In this document: positions 1-7,249 of the stretch, piece by piece | Numbering within the stretch: the first letter of the stretch is position 1 | Layout: each line of letters starts with the position of its first letter | Assembly: GCA_964471555.1 (NCBI GenBank) | Contig: CAYYGM010000008.1 | Location: forward strand, 1-55,021 | Direction of reading: 5' to 3' | DNA length: 55,021 bases | From: JADLFV01 sp964471555 | GTDB lineage: Bacteria > Planctomycetota > Phycisphaerae > Phycisphaerales > Phycisphaeraceae | Position numbers and translations under genes: made by a program | The notes under the pieces: generated by a model | Told to the model about the DNA's origin: nothing | Seen by the model: the letters and a program-made list of their open reading frames with translations, nothing else | The model's database searches: none

Positions 1-200
1 GCACGCCAAAGTTCTTTTCGCAAACCGCGCAAACCGTATCACCGCAGTGAAGACGACGGGGCTGAAAAGTGGTCCCCGTAGTCACATTGACGCGCGCGAG
101 TAAGGGGGGCGCCGCATGGACGTGCGGTGGGGGGACCGTGATCGCACGGATCGCATTGACATGCGGTGTGCCGGCGTTGAGCCGGATTTTCGGGTGGCGG
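1..200. other. Intergenic, no gene recognised
   Basis: No open frame here looks like a gene. The short frames on both strands have arginine/serine-rich, shadow-like composition and no ribosome binding site. The stretch ends in the promoter and operator of the TetR gene that follows. Confidence 0.5.
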
Positions 201-237
201 TTGCTTTCAAACAATTGTTTGATATCATTGTTTGAAA
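201..237 (+). promoter_or_regulatory. Promoter with overlapping TetR-type operator
   Basis: A perfect inverted repeat has arms TTTCAAACAAT (205-215) and ATTGTTTGAAA (227-237) with an 11-bp spacer. A second perfect palindrome, CAAACAATTGTTTG (208-221), overlaps it, so there are three half-sites of the type ATTGTTTGA. A plausible promoter is embedded in it: -35 TTGCTT (201-206), 16-bp spacer, -10 TATCAT (223-228). The site ends 28 bp before the TetR start codon. It is very likely the autoregulatory operator of that gene and probably of the RND genes behind it. The repeats are seen directly; binding by this TetR protein is inference. Confidence 0.7.
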
Positions 238-265
238 TTGTCGCACCCCCTGAATTGATGACGTC

Positions 266-970
266 ATGACGGCGCGAAAGTCTCCAACCAAGCCAGCCGG
301 CCGGGCTGAACCCGCACCAGCGCCCGGGGGCGATCACGTTCCGGGAAGCGGGGCGGAGGCGACGCGGCGACGGCTGCTCGATGCGGCCGAGCAACTGTTC
401 AGTACGCGGGGTTTCGAGGAAACCTCGGTTCGCCAGTTGACGACGGCGGCGGGATGCAACCTGGCGGCGGTGAACTACCACTTCGGGGGCAAGGAGAAGC
501 TGTATGTGGAGATGTTCCGCCGCCGGCTGCACGAGATGCGAGAGCGACGGATCGACAGTATCCAAGCCGCCCTGGTCCGCAAGCGTGCCTCGCTCGAATC
601 CGTGCTGCGGGCGTTCATTTCATCATTCCTGGAGCCGTTGGCCGACCTTGATCATTCGCGTCGCATGTGCACGCTTTACAACTTCGAGCTTCTGAAGCGG
701 CGATTGCCCAAGGGGATGTTCTTTCGGGAGATGATTCTGCCGGTGCAGGAAGCGATGAGCGAGGCATTCGACCGCGTTTGTCCGAAGCTGTCGAAGGATC
801 AGCGCGTGGTGTGCATGAACAGCGTGGTGGGTCAGATTCTGCACACTCTCGAAGCGCGGCGGATGTACGCCGACGCCGGTTTGCCCTGCCCGATGGACGA
901 CACGGCAGCGATCGTCGAGCACATGGTGAAGTTCAGCGCCGCGGGGATTCGCCGGATTGCGAAACAATGA
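266..970 (+). CDS. TetR/AcrR family repressor (CerR-like)
   Basis: A 234-aa transcriptional repressor. The N-terminal TetR helix-turn-helix lies at about residues 35-85, with the typical order LLDAAEQLFSTRGFEETSVRQ followed by AGCNLAAVNYHFGGKEKLY. The C-terminal ligand-binding half resembles the CerR/DUF1956 type found in repressors of RND and multidrug pumps. Residues 1-30 form a Pro/Ala-rich tail that is poorly conserved in such proteins. The gene sits 68 bp before an RND adaptor gene on the same strand, so the expected job is local repression of the efflux operon and of itself through the palindromic site at 205-237. The inducer is unknown. The family is certain; the target is inferred. 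Confidence 0.88.
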   Translation: MTARKSPTKPAGRAEPAPAPGGDHVPGSGAEATRRRLLDAAEQLFSTRGFEETSVRQLTTAAGCNLAAVNYHFGGKEKLYVEMFRRRLHEMRERRIDSIQAALVRKRASLESVLRAFISSFLEPLADLDHSRRMCTLYNFELLKRRLPKGMFFREMILPVQEAMSEAFDRVCPKLSKDQRVVCMNSVVGQILHTLEARRMYADAGLPCPMDDTAAIVEHMVKFSAAGIRRIAKQ

Positions 971-1038
971 TGAGGCGGGCAGTCGATTCCGGAATAAAAG
1001 ATCATGTTGTCACGTTTTCCAATGTTTGAGATTGCACG

Positions 1039-2244
1039 ATGAGCGGTACCTCTCACGAACATCATCACGGTCACGGTCTGATCATTGGCGTCATCGCGGC
1101 GCTGCTGGGGGTGGCGGCGGGCGCGGGCCTCGCGGTGCTGGTGCTCAGTCACATGCAACCGGCCGGGCAGAACGGCGGCGGCGATGCGGCGGCCCAGCAG
1201 GGCATGCCGCCGGCATCGGTGCGTGTCGGCGTTGTCAGCCGGCAGGAACTGGCCCGGCGCTTCGACGTGGTGGGACGTTTGCAGGAGATCCGCCACGCCA
1301 CCGTGGCGGCTGAGGTTGAAGGTCGCGTGCTGAGCGCTCCGATCGAGCCGGGCGATCCGGTGGTCGGCGGCCAGACGGTGCTGGCGGAGATCGACGGGGT
1401 GTGGACCCGGCTGGCCCTGGAGCAAGCCGAAGCCCAGGTGGCGGCGGCGAAAGTGACGCTCGATCAATCGCAGCGCGATTACGAATACCTGCGCAAGCTG
1501 GCGAACGGCGGCTCGGCCAAGCCCAAGGAAGTCGACGACGCCCAGGCCAAGGTTGAAGCCAACCGTGCTGCGCTTCAGGCCGCCCAGGCCATGCGCGATG
1601 AGGCCCAGCAGCGCGTCGAGCGTCTGGCCATCGTGGCGCCTTTTGACGGCGCGGTGGTGCAGCGCCTGGTCGAGCGCGGCCAGTGGGTGTCGCCCGGCGC
1701 GGCGGTGGCCAAGGTCATCACCACCGGCCAGCTCGATGCCGAGGTTTACGTGCCCGAGCAGTACATCGGCCAGGTGAACGTCGGGGAGCAGGTTGAAGTG
1801 AGCATCGATCCGCTGGACGAGTCGGTCCAGGGCAAGATCGTGGCGGTGGTGCCGCTGGCTGCCAATGCGGCCCGCACCTTCCCGGTCAAGATCCGCCTGG
1901 ACGATCGCGGCGGGCGACTGAAGGCGGGCATGAGTGTGACGGCTCATCTGCCGATTTCCCAGAAGCAGCCGCACCTGGTGGTGCCGCGGGATGCGGTGCT
2001 GTTTTCCGGCGCTGATACTTCGGTCTGGGCCGTGATGCCGTCAGACAATCAGAAGCAGCCGCCCACCGCTGCCCCGGTGCCGGTGCGCGTGCTGTTCGGC
2101 ACGGCTGATGACTACGTGATCGAGCCGCTTGGTGACAAGGAACTGGCGGTCGGCGGCCTGGTGGTGGTGCAGGGCGGCGAACGGTTGATCCCCGGCCAGG
2201 GCCTGCTCTTCGAACCACCGCCGCCCCCGGAAGTAAAAAGCTGA
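1039..2244 (+). CDS. RND efflux periplasmic adaptor subunit (MFP/HlyD type)
   Basis: A 401-aa membrane fusion protein linking an inner-membrane RND pump to an outer-membrane channel. A His-rich cytoplasmic start is followed by one membrane anchor at about residues 14-36. Next come a barrel-sandwich (lipoyl-like) half with ATVAAEVEGRVL, an alpha-hairpin rich in Ala/Gln/Glu (about 115-185), the second lipoyl half (VAPFDGAVVQRLVERGQWVSPG), a beta-barrel, and a membrane-proximal domain. Length and order are normal for the family. The RND permease follows after 54 bp on the same strand. No TolC-like channel gene is in the window, so the outer-membrane partner must be encoded elsewhere. Confidence 0.92.
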   Translation: MSGTSHEHHHGHGLIIGVIAALLGVAAGAGLAVLVLSHMQPAGQNGGGDAAAQQGMPPASVRVGVVSRQELARRFDVVGRLQEIRHATVAAEVEGRVLSAPIEPGDPVVGGQTVLAEIDGVWTRLALEQAEAQVAAAKVTLDQSQRDYEYLRKLANGGSAKPKEVDDAQAKVEANRAALQAAQAMRDEAQQRVERLAIVAPFDGAVVQRLVERGQWVSPGAAVAKVITTGQLDAEVYVPEQYIGQVNVGEQVEVSIDPLDESVQGKIVAVVPLAANAARTFPVKIRLDDRGGRLKAGMSVTAHLPISQKQPHLVVPRDAVLFSGADTSVWAVMPSDNQKQPPTAAPVPVRVLFGTADDYVIEPLGDKELAVGGLVVVQGGERLIPGQGLLFEPPPPPEVKS

Positions 2245-2264
2245 GTTCCGTGTTCTAAGCCTGC

Positions 2265-2285
2265 TGCCTACCGCCAACTCCCAAC
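2265..2285 (+). repeat. Single arm of a heptamer repeat (possible degraded element)
   Basis: Three consecutive 7-bp units, TGCCTAC, CGCCAAC and TCCCAAC, fill most of the gap between the adaptor and permease genes. They resemble one arm of the heptamer inverted repeats seen further on, but no opposing arm is visible here. It may be a decayed copy or chance. Confidence 0.35.
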
Positions 2286-2298
2286 CCCCTGAGCAACC

Positions 2299-5200
2299 AT
2301 GGGCATCATTCGTTTCGCCATCGACAATCCGGTGAAAGTCAGCGTGGGCGTGCTGCTGGTCGTGCTGGCGGGTCTGATCGCGCTGGGGGCGATCCCCATC
2401 CAACTGACGCCCAACGTGGATCAGCCCATCATCACGGTGGAGACCAACTGGGTCGGCCGCAGCCCGGAAGAGGTCGAACGTTCAGTCATCGAGGAACAGG
2501 AAGACAAGCTCAAGGGCGTGACCAATCTCAAGAAGATGACCGCCACCGCCAGCCAGGGTCGCGGCATGATCTCGCTGGAGTTTTTCGTCGGCACGGACAT
2601 GACCCGCGCCTTGCAGGAAGTCTCCGACAAGCTGCGCGAGGTGCCGGATTATCCCGACGACGTGGATCAGCCGGTGATCACGGCGGTGGAGTCCAGCAGC
2701 GAAAACGCCATGGCCTGGCTGATGCTGATCAGCGACGACGACAACTTCGACATGCAGGGCTTTTACGACATCGCCGACAAGCGGATCAAGCCGGTGCTGG
2801 AGCGTGTCGAGGGCGTGGGCGAGGTGAACATCTACGGCGGGCGCGAGCACCAGGTGCACGTGCAGATCGATCCGCGCCGCCTGGCCCAGCGGGGCGTGAC
2901 CTTCGCCAGCCTGGTCAGCGCGTTGCAGGGTGAGAACGTCAACGTCTCGGCCGGGCAGATCACCGACGGGCGGCTGGACGTGCGCGTGCGCACGGTGGGT
3001 CAGTACGACGCGCTGGACCAGGTGCGTCAGACCATCGTCAGCTACGACGATGCGGGCCCGATTCGCGTGGGCGACCTGGGCGCGGTGGTGCTGACGCTGG
3101 AGAAGCAGCGCAGCTTCGTGCGGGCCAAGGGTCGCTCCTCGCTGGCGATTCAGATCATCCGCCAGACCGGCAGCAACGTCATGAGCGCCATGGCCCAGTT
3201 GCGCGAGCGCATTGCCTATCTCAACAAGGACGTGCTGCCGCAGATCCAGAGCGGCGTGCGCATCGAACAGGCTTACGACGAGACGATCTACATCGACGAC
3301 GCCATCGACCTGGTGCGCAACAACCTGTTCGTGGGCGGCACGTTGGCGGTGCTGGTGCTGCTGAGCTTTTTGCGCACGCTGCGCCCGACACTGGTGGTGA
3401 CGCTGGCGATTCCCATTTCGGTGGTGGGCACGTTCGTGGTGATGACCTTGATGGGGCGCAACCTCAACGTCATCAGCCTGGCGGGTCTGGCCTTTGCGGT
3501 GGGCATGGTGGTGGACAACGCCATCGTGGTGCTGGAGAACACCGACCGTCACCTGGGCATGGGCAAGAAGCCGGGCCCGGCGGCGCTCGATGCGGCCGGC
3601 GAAGTCTGGGGCGCAATCCTGGCCTCCACGCTCACCACGCTGGTGGTCTTCGCGCCCGTGATCGTGATGAAGGAGGAAGTCGGGCAACTGTTCCGCGATA
3701 TCTCGCTGGCCATCGTGTCGGCGGTCAGCCTGTCGCTGGTCGTCTCGGTCACCGTCATTCCCAGCGCCGCGGCCCACTGGCTGCGCGAGCGTCATGCGGA
3801 TCCCGACCATCACTCGCACCGTTTCCGCGAACTGTTCGGCCTGCCGGCGCTGATGGCCCGCGGCGTCGATCGCTTCGTCAACGGCCTGCACGCGCTCAGC
3901 CGCCCCACCACCGGCGGCATGTCCGCCCGATTCCTGATCGTGGCGGCGTTCACCGTCGCGGCCATCGGTGGCGCGATGCTGCTCATGCCGCCGACCACCT
4001 ATCTGCCCAACGGTAACCGCAACATCGTCTTCGGCCTGATGATCAATCCCCCGGGCTACTCCATCGCCAAGCGCTCGCAGATCGGCCACGACATCGAAAC
4101 CAAGTTGGCCCCCTACTGGCAGGCGACCAGCGCCGAGCAACTCAAGGATCTGCCGCCGGTGATGTCGTTGAACTTCCAGACCATGCAGATGGAGCAGGTG
4201 GTCAACATTCCGCCCATCGCGCAGTATTTCAACGTGGCCTTCGGGGACAACGCCTTCATGGGCGCGGTCAGCGCGGATAAGAACAACGTCAAACCGCTGG
4301 CCGGCCTGCTGTCGGGCATGATGTGGCAGACGCCCGGCTCCATGGGTTTCGCCCAGCAGATGTCGCTGTTCGGCCGCGGCATCGAAGGCACTAACGCCAT
4401 CGATGTGGAAGTCAGCGGCAACGACATGGCCCAGTTGCGGCAGGTGACCGGCGCCATCCAGGGCGTGCTGATGGGCGCTTTTGGGCCGATGGCGGTGCGC
4501 AGTTCGCCGCAGAACTTCGATCTGCCCGGTCCGGAGTTGCAGGTGAAGATCGATCGCGTGAAGGCCGCCAACATGGGGGTGAACGTGCAACTGATCGGGC
4601 TGAGCGTGCAGGCCCTGGTCGATGGCGCGACCGTCGGCGATTATCGCTACCTGGGCGACAACATTGACCTGCTGCTGGTGCGCGATCCGGATGTGCCGAT
4701 CACGCCCGAGACGCTGGGCGCGGTGCCGGTGGCGGTGAACCTGGACGGCACGGACGCCAGCCGCAAGGTGGTGCCGCTCAGTTCCATCGCCACCATCGAG
4801 CGCTCGACCAGCCCGCAGGAGATTCAGCGCATCGAGCAGCGCCGCGCCTTCACCTTGACCGTCAACGCCCAGGGTCAGCCCCTGGAGCAGGCCATGAACA
4901 CCATCGACGGCATCGTGGCCCAGATGCGCGACAGCGGCGTGATCAGCGGCGACATCGAGGTCAACCTGGCCGGCACCGCCGATAAGCTCACGCAGGTGCG
5001 AAACGCGCTGCTGGGCGATATCCACCACGGCTCATGGTTGCAGCGCATCACCAGCCTCGGCACCAGCCGCATGTTCCTGGCCCTGCTGGTCACGTACCTG
5101 CTGATGGCGGCCCTGTTCGAGAGCTTCCTCTACCCGATGGTGATCATGTTCACCGTGCCCCTGGCGACCGTCGGCGGGTTTATCGGGCTGCGCATCGTGC

Positions 5201-5445
5201 ACACTTACGTGCCCGATCAACAGCTCGACACACTGACCATGCTGGGATTCGTCATCCTCATCGGCGTGGTGGTCAATAACGCAATTCTGCTCGTGCACCA
5301 GTCGCTCAATTTCATGCGTGGCATCGAGGTGAATAAACCCCTGGGCCACCGCGAAGCGATCCGCGAGTCGGTGCGAACGAGAATCCGTCCGATTTTCATG
5401 ACCACCCTGACCTCGGTGGCGGGCATGCTGCCGCTGGTGGTCTGA
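2299..5445 (+). CDS. RND efflux permease (HAE1/AcrB-like), frame ended by an in-frame TGA
   Basis: An inner-membrane proton-driven drug/solute antiporter of 1,048 codons up to the first stop. It shows the usual two-fold plan: TM1 near residues 10-30 (VGVLLVVLAGLIALGAIPI), a large periplasmic loop, and a TM2-6 cluster carrying GMVVDNAIVVLEN, the TM4-type charged motif. A second periplasmic loop follows, then TM8-11 with GVVVNNAILLVHQS. The frame stops at TGA 5443-5445 just after GMLPLVV, inside the last membrane helices. The next 62 codons in the same frame encode the missing end of the family (see 5446-5634). So this is either a nonsense-mutated pump, a sequencing error, or stop readthrough. 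The truncated product would lack the final membrane helix. Confidence 0.9.
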   Translation: MGIIRFAIDNPVKVSVGVLLVVLAGLIALGAIPIQLTPNVDQPIITVETNWVGRSPEEVERSVIEEQEDKLKGVTNLKKMTATASQGRGMISLEFFVGTDMTRALQEVSDKLREVPDYPDDVDQPVITAVESSSENAMAWLMLISDDDNFDMQGFYDIADKRIKPVLERVEGVGEVNIYGGREHQVHVQIDPRRLAQRGVTFASLVSALQGENVNVSAGQITDGRLDVRVRTVGQYDALDQVRQTIVSYDDAGPIRVGDLGAVVLTLEKQRSFVRAKGRSSLAIQIIRQTGSNVMSAMAQLRERIAYLNKDVLPQIQSGVRIEQAYDETIYIDDAIDLVRNNLFVGGTLAVLVLLSFLRTLRPTLVVTLAIPISVVGTFVVMTLMGRNLNVISLAGLAFAVGMVVDNAIVVLENTDRHLGMGKKPGPAALDAAGEVWGAILASTLTTLVVFAPVIVMKEEVGQLFRDISLAIVSAVSLSLVVSVTVIPSAAAHWLRERHADPDHHSHRFRELFGLPALMARGVDRFVNGLHALSRPTTGGMSARFLIVAAFTVAAIGGAMLLMPPTTYLPNGNRNIVFGLMINPPGYSIAKRSQIGHDIETKLAPYWQATSAEQLKDLPPVMSLNFQTMQMEQVVNIPPIAQYFNVAFGDNAFMGAVSADKNNVKPLAGLLSGMMWQTPGSMGFAQQMSLFGRGIEGTNAIDVEVSGNDMAQLRQVTGAIQGVLMGAFGPMAVRSSPQNFDLPGPELQVKIDRVKAANMGVNVQLIGLSVQALVDGATVGDYRYLGDNIDLLLVRDPDVPITPETLGAVPVAVNLDGTDASRKVVPLSSIATIERSTSPQEIQRIEQRRAFTLTVNAQGQPLEQAMNTIDGIVAQMRDSGVISGDIEVNLAGTADKLTQVRNALLGDIHHGSWLQRITSLGTSRMFLALLVTYLLMAALFESFLYPMVIMFTVPLATVGGFIGLRIVHTYVPDQQLDTLTMLGFVILIGVVVNNAILLVHQSLNFMRGIEVNKPLGHREAIRESVRTRIRPIFMTTLTSVAGMLPLVV

Positions 5446-5634
5446 CCCGGCTCGCGCAGCGAGCTTTATCCCGGCCTGGGCAGCGTGGTGGTCGGCGGCC
5501 TGATTTTCGCCTCATTTTTTACGCTGATCGTCACCCCGCTGCTGCTGAGCCTGGTGATGGACCTGCAGCAGAAATTACTGCCCTCGGCCATGCCCGAAGC
5601 GCGCGTCGAAGCCGGGGCGGTTTCGCAGGGTTGA
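5446..5634 (+). pseudogene. Severed C-terminus of the RND permease
   Basis: Directly after the TGA and in the same frame, the sequence encodes PGSRSELYPGLGSVVVGG followed by a hydrophobic helix (LIFASFFTLIVTPLLLSLVM) and a polar tail, ending at TGA 5632-5634. RND permeases of this family normally read GMLPLV.xPGxxSELYRGLG at this point, so these codons clearly belong to the upstream gene; the joined protein would be about 1,111 aa. The stop falls at a position that is variable in the family. There is no start codon or ribosome binding site for separate translation. Confidence 0.85.
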
Positions 5635-5639
5635 AGAAA

Positions 5640-5728
5640 AGCCACCAGCCATCAGCCACCGGCCACGAGGGGTAAAGGCAGCCTGTCCTGTTCCTACCCT
5701 CATGGCTCGTCGCTCATGGCTGGTGGCT
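5640..5728. repeat. Heptamer inverted repeat element 1
   Basis: The left arm is four 7-bp units (GCCACCA, GCCATCA, GCCACCG, GCCACGA; 5641-5668). The right arm is four 7-bp units (CATGGCT, CGTCGCT, CATGGCT, GGTGGCT; 5701-5728). The arms are reverse complements; the outer 13 bp match perfectly (5640-5652 with 5716-5728). The spacer is about 30 bp. The element begins 6 bp after the end of the RND frame. The ATG codons inside the right arm open the DUF2203 frame artificially early and should not be taken as its start. Confidence 0.85.
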
Positions 5729-5875
5729 GTCCCCCCAAACATCGTTCAAGCGTATAACCAAGAAGGACGCGCCACGCGCGGTTTTATTTCTTCTTTCAAA
5801 CACCTTGTGAAAGTCGGCCGATACAAACATCGTGCCGAGTGGGCCGACGTGTCCGCCGAGCCCAGGAGCGTGACC

Positions 5876-6313
5876 ATGCTGCGTGACCATCTGATTCATC
5901 CCCCCCTGCCGGACAAGAAGTATTTCTCCGTCGAGGAGGCCAACCGCGCGCTGCCTTATGCTTCGCGCATCATCGACGACGTGCGCGAAGTCTATCGCCA
6001 CATCGTCGAACTGCGGCGAAACCTCGAACACACCGAGCCCGGCGACGGCTCCAGCCAGCTTGAACGCGATTACGAGTCCTCCATGGATCGGCTCAGCAGC
6101 CTGATCGATGAGCTGCACACATTGGGCGTCGAGTTGAAGGACTTTGAAAAAGGTCTGATCGACTTCCCCTGCGTGCACGAGGATCGTGAAATCTGCCTCA
6201 GTTGGCGCAGCGGTGACAAGACCATCCGCTACTGGCATGAGATCGACGACGGCTACGCCGGCCGCCGCGACATCGCCACTTTGGCCCCCGCTCCGGCCAG
6301 CACGGCCGCATAA
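5876..6313 (+). CDS. DUF2203 family protein
   Basis: A 145-aa cytoplasmic protein of unknown function. The DUF2203 signature is at the N-terminus: YFSVEEANRALPYASRIIDDV, followed by a long helical stretch (REVYRHIVELRRNLEH) and then GVELKDFEKGLIDFPCVHEDREICLSWRSGDKTIRYWHEIDDGYAGRR, the conserved C-terminal beta part. The frame is open from 5702, but that extension is encoded by repeat element 1 and non-conserved sequence. The start at 5876 is preferred because AGGAG (5864-5868) lies 7 bases upstream and the family begins here. A strong terminator follows at 6361. Confidence 0.82.
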   Translation: MLRDHLIHPPLPDKKYFSVEEANRALPYASRIIDDVREVYRHIVELRRNLEHTEPGDGSSQLERDYESSMDRLSSLIDELHTLGVELKDFEKGLIDFPCVHEDREICLSWRSGDKTIRYWHEIDDGYAGRRDIATLAPAPASTAA

Positions 6314-6360
6314 CTTTTCTGAAATCTGTTCTGCCCGAATCAGTCGGGCGATTGCGCTTG

Positions 6361-6391
6361 AGCCCACGGTTCGCCGCCGTGGGCTTTTTTT
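6361..6391 (+). terminator. Rho-independent terminator
   Basis: A 9-bp stem AGCCCACGG / CCGTGGGCT with a 7-base loop, followed by seven T residues. It lies 48 bp after the DUF2203 stop codon. Confidence 0.88.
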
Positions 6392-6399
6392 GCGCTCGA

Positions 6400-6690
6400 T
6401 CAGTCCTCGTGCTCGTGGCGACGGTGCAGCAGCAGTTGGTCGAGCATGTCGTACAGCGTGATCAGCATGCGGGCCGCAGCATTGACGAACAGACTGAGCA
6501 CGATGCCCATCAGTCCCAGCAGCACCGCCAGCACACCCGTGAGGTAGTCGCCGCTCTGCTTGATGAAGAACATCAACCCCACCGCCATCGACAGCGCACC
6601 CAGCAGAGCCAGCAGTTGGGCTGTGGTGGCGGCCGTGCGATCCAGCAGATGGCGGGCCTCAAGCCCGGAGGGTTTGCGCCGCGGAGTCAT
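6400..6690 (-). CDS. Small two-helix membrane protein, unknown function
   Basis: A 96-aa protein starting MTPRRKPSGLEARHLLDR. Two hydrophobic helices (TAQLLALLGALSMAVGLMFF and GVLAVLLGLMGIVLSLFVN) are joined by a short polar turn, followed by an amphipathic tail ending HRRHEHED. No family is recognised. The frame is open 29 codons further upstream, but the ATG at 6688-6690 is preferred: the longer leader is Arg/Leu-rich and begins near the neighbouring repeat. A TATAAT (6698-6703, minus strand) lies only 7 bases before this ATG. Either the mRNA is leaderless or the match is chance. Confidence 0.6.
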   Translation of the reverse strand: MTPRRKPSGLEARHLLDRTAATTAQLLALLGALSMAVGLMFFIKQSGDYLTGVLAVLLGLMGIVLSLFVNAAARMLITLYDMLDQLLLHRRHEHED

Positions 6691-6740
6691 GGATGCGATT
6701 ATACGACGAAGGGGAAGTTGGATGAGGGATAAAACAATAT

Positions 6741-7220
6741 CACAGAGAACACGGAGGCACGGAGGCACAGAGGACAAACCACAACGAGCACGCTATTGGA
6801 TCACGCGGGCAATGCCGTCCTTGAGGGGATCGCACTCAAAATTGATGACCAGGCCGACGGATTTGTGATTCGCCTTGAGATACGCCACCGCCTGCCGGCA
6901 GTATTTGCGGGGGTTGTGTTCAGTGGCTTTCAGTTCAACCACCAACCGTTCCTCTACAAGAAAATCCATGCGACCTTCGCCGATGGAACGGCCTTTGTAT
7001 TGCAGTTGAACCGGAACCTCTGTCCTGTAATGAATACCTCGTTCCTCAAACTCGATACGCAGGGCTCGCTGATACGTCTGCTCGGCGAAACCCGGGCCAA
7101 GGTGCCGGTGCACTTCAATGGCCGCCCCGATGACTGCCTCGGTCAGGGTATTGATTCCCTCTTCATCCATAGGGTCTTCCTCTTCGGCTCTGCGCCTCCG
7201 AGCCTCCGCGCCCTCTGTGA
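6741..7220. mobile_element. Word-repeat inverted element 2 carrying a GxxExxY gene
   Basis: The left arm (6741-6773, plus strand) reads CACAGAGAA, CACGGAGG, CACGGAGG, CACAGAGG. The right arm read on the minus strand (7220 to about 7188) is TCACAGAGGG, CGCGGAGG, CTCGGAGG, CGCAGAG. The arms are thus imperfect inverted copies of an 8-10 bp unit and bracket exactly one gene, the GxxExxY protein. The unit nearly fills the gap between the membrane protein (start 6690) and the epimerase (stop 7250). No transposase is present. The architecture matches element 6 around the S23 gene; mobility is inferred. Confidence 0.6.
6793..7170 (-). CDS. GxxExxY protein
   Basis: A 125-aa protein of the GxxExxY family, named after its motif, seen here as GFAEQTY in HRHLGPGFAEQTYQRAL. 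It continues with YKGRSIGEGRMDFLVEERLVVELKA, a PD-(D/E)xK-nuclease-like strand pattern with D and ExK-like positions, and ends in LVINF. The biological role is not established. The start MDEEGINTLTE at 7170 is chosen because GAGGA lies 7 bases upstream; the longer frame reads through the repeat arm and has an Arg/Glu-rich leader. The gene is the sole cargo of inverted element 2. Such genes are sporadic in bacteria, which fits acquisition. Confidence 0.85.
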   Translation of the reverse strand: MDEEGINTLTEAVIGAAIEVHRHLGPGFAEQTYQRALRIEFEERGIHYRTEVPVQLQYKGRSIGEGRMDFLVEERLVVELKATEHNPRKYCRQAVAYLKANHKSVGLVINFECDPLKDGIARVIQ

Positions 7221-7249
7221 AATGTTTTGGCCGAAATCCGGAACGCACT

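Noticed and set aside
2482..5028. Very long antisense open frame (848 codons) opposite the RND permease
   Set aside because: It is a by-product of GC-rich codon use on the real gene; the translation is His/Gln/Asp/Arg-rich without any family pattern.
5443..5464. Selenocysteine recoding of the TGA in the RND gene
   Set aside because: A hairpin follows the TGA, but its spacing and 3-base loop do not fit a bacterial SECIS. RND permeases have no redox residue there, and TGA ends many other genes in the window.
5702..5875. N-terminal extension of the DUF2203 protein
   Set aside because: The extension starts inside heptamer element 1, while a good ribosome binding site precedes the ATG at 5876 where the family begins.
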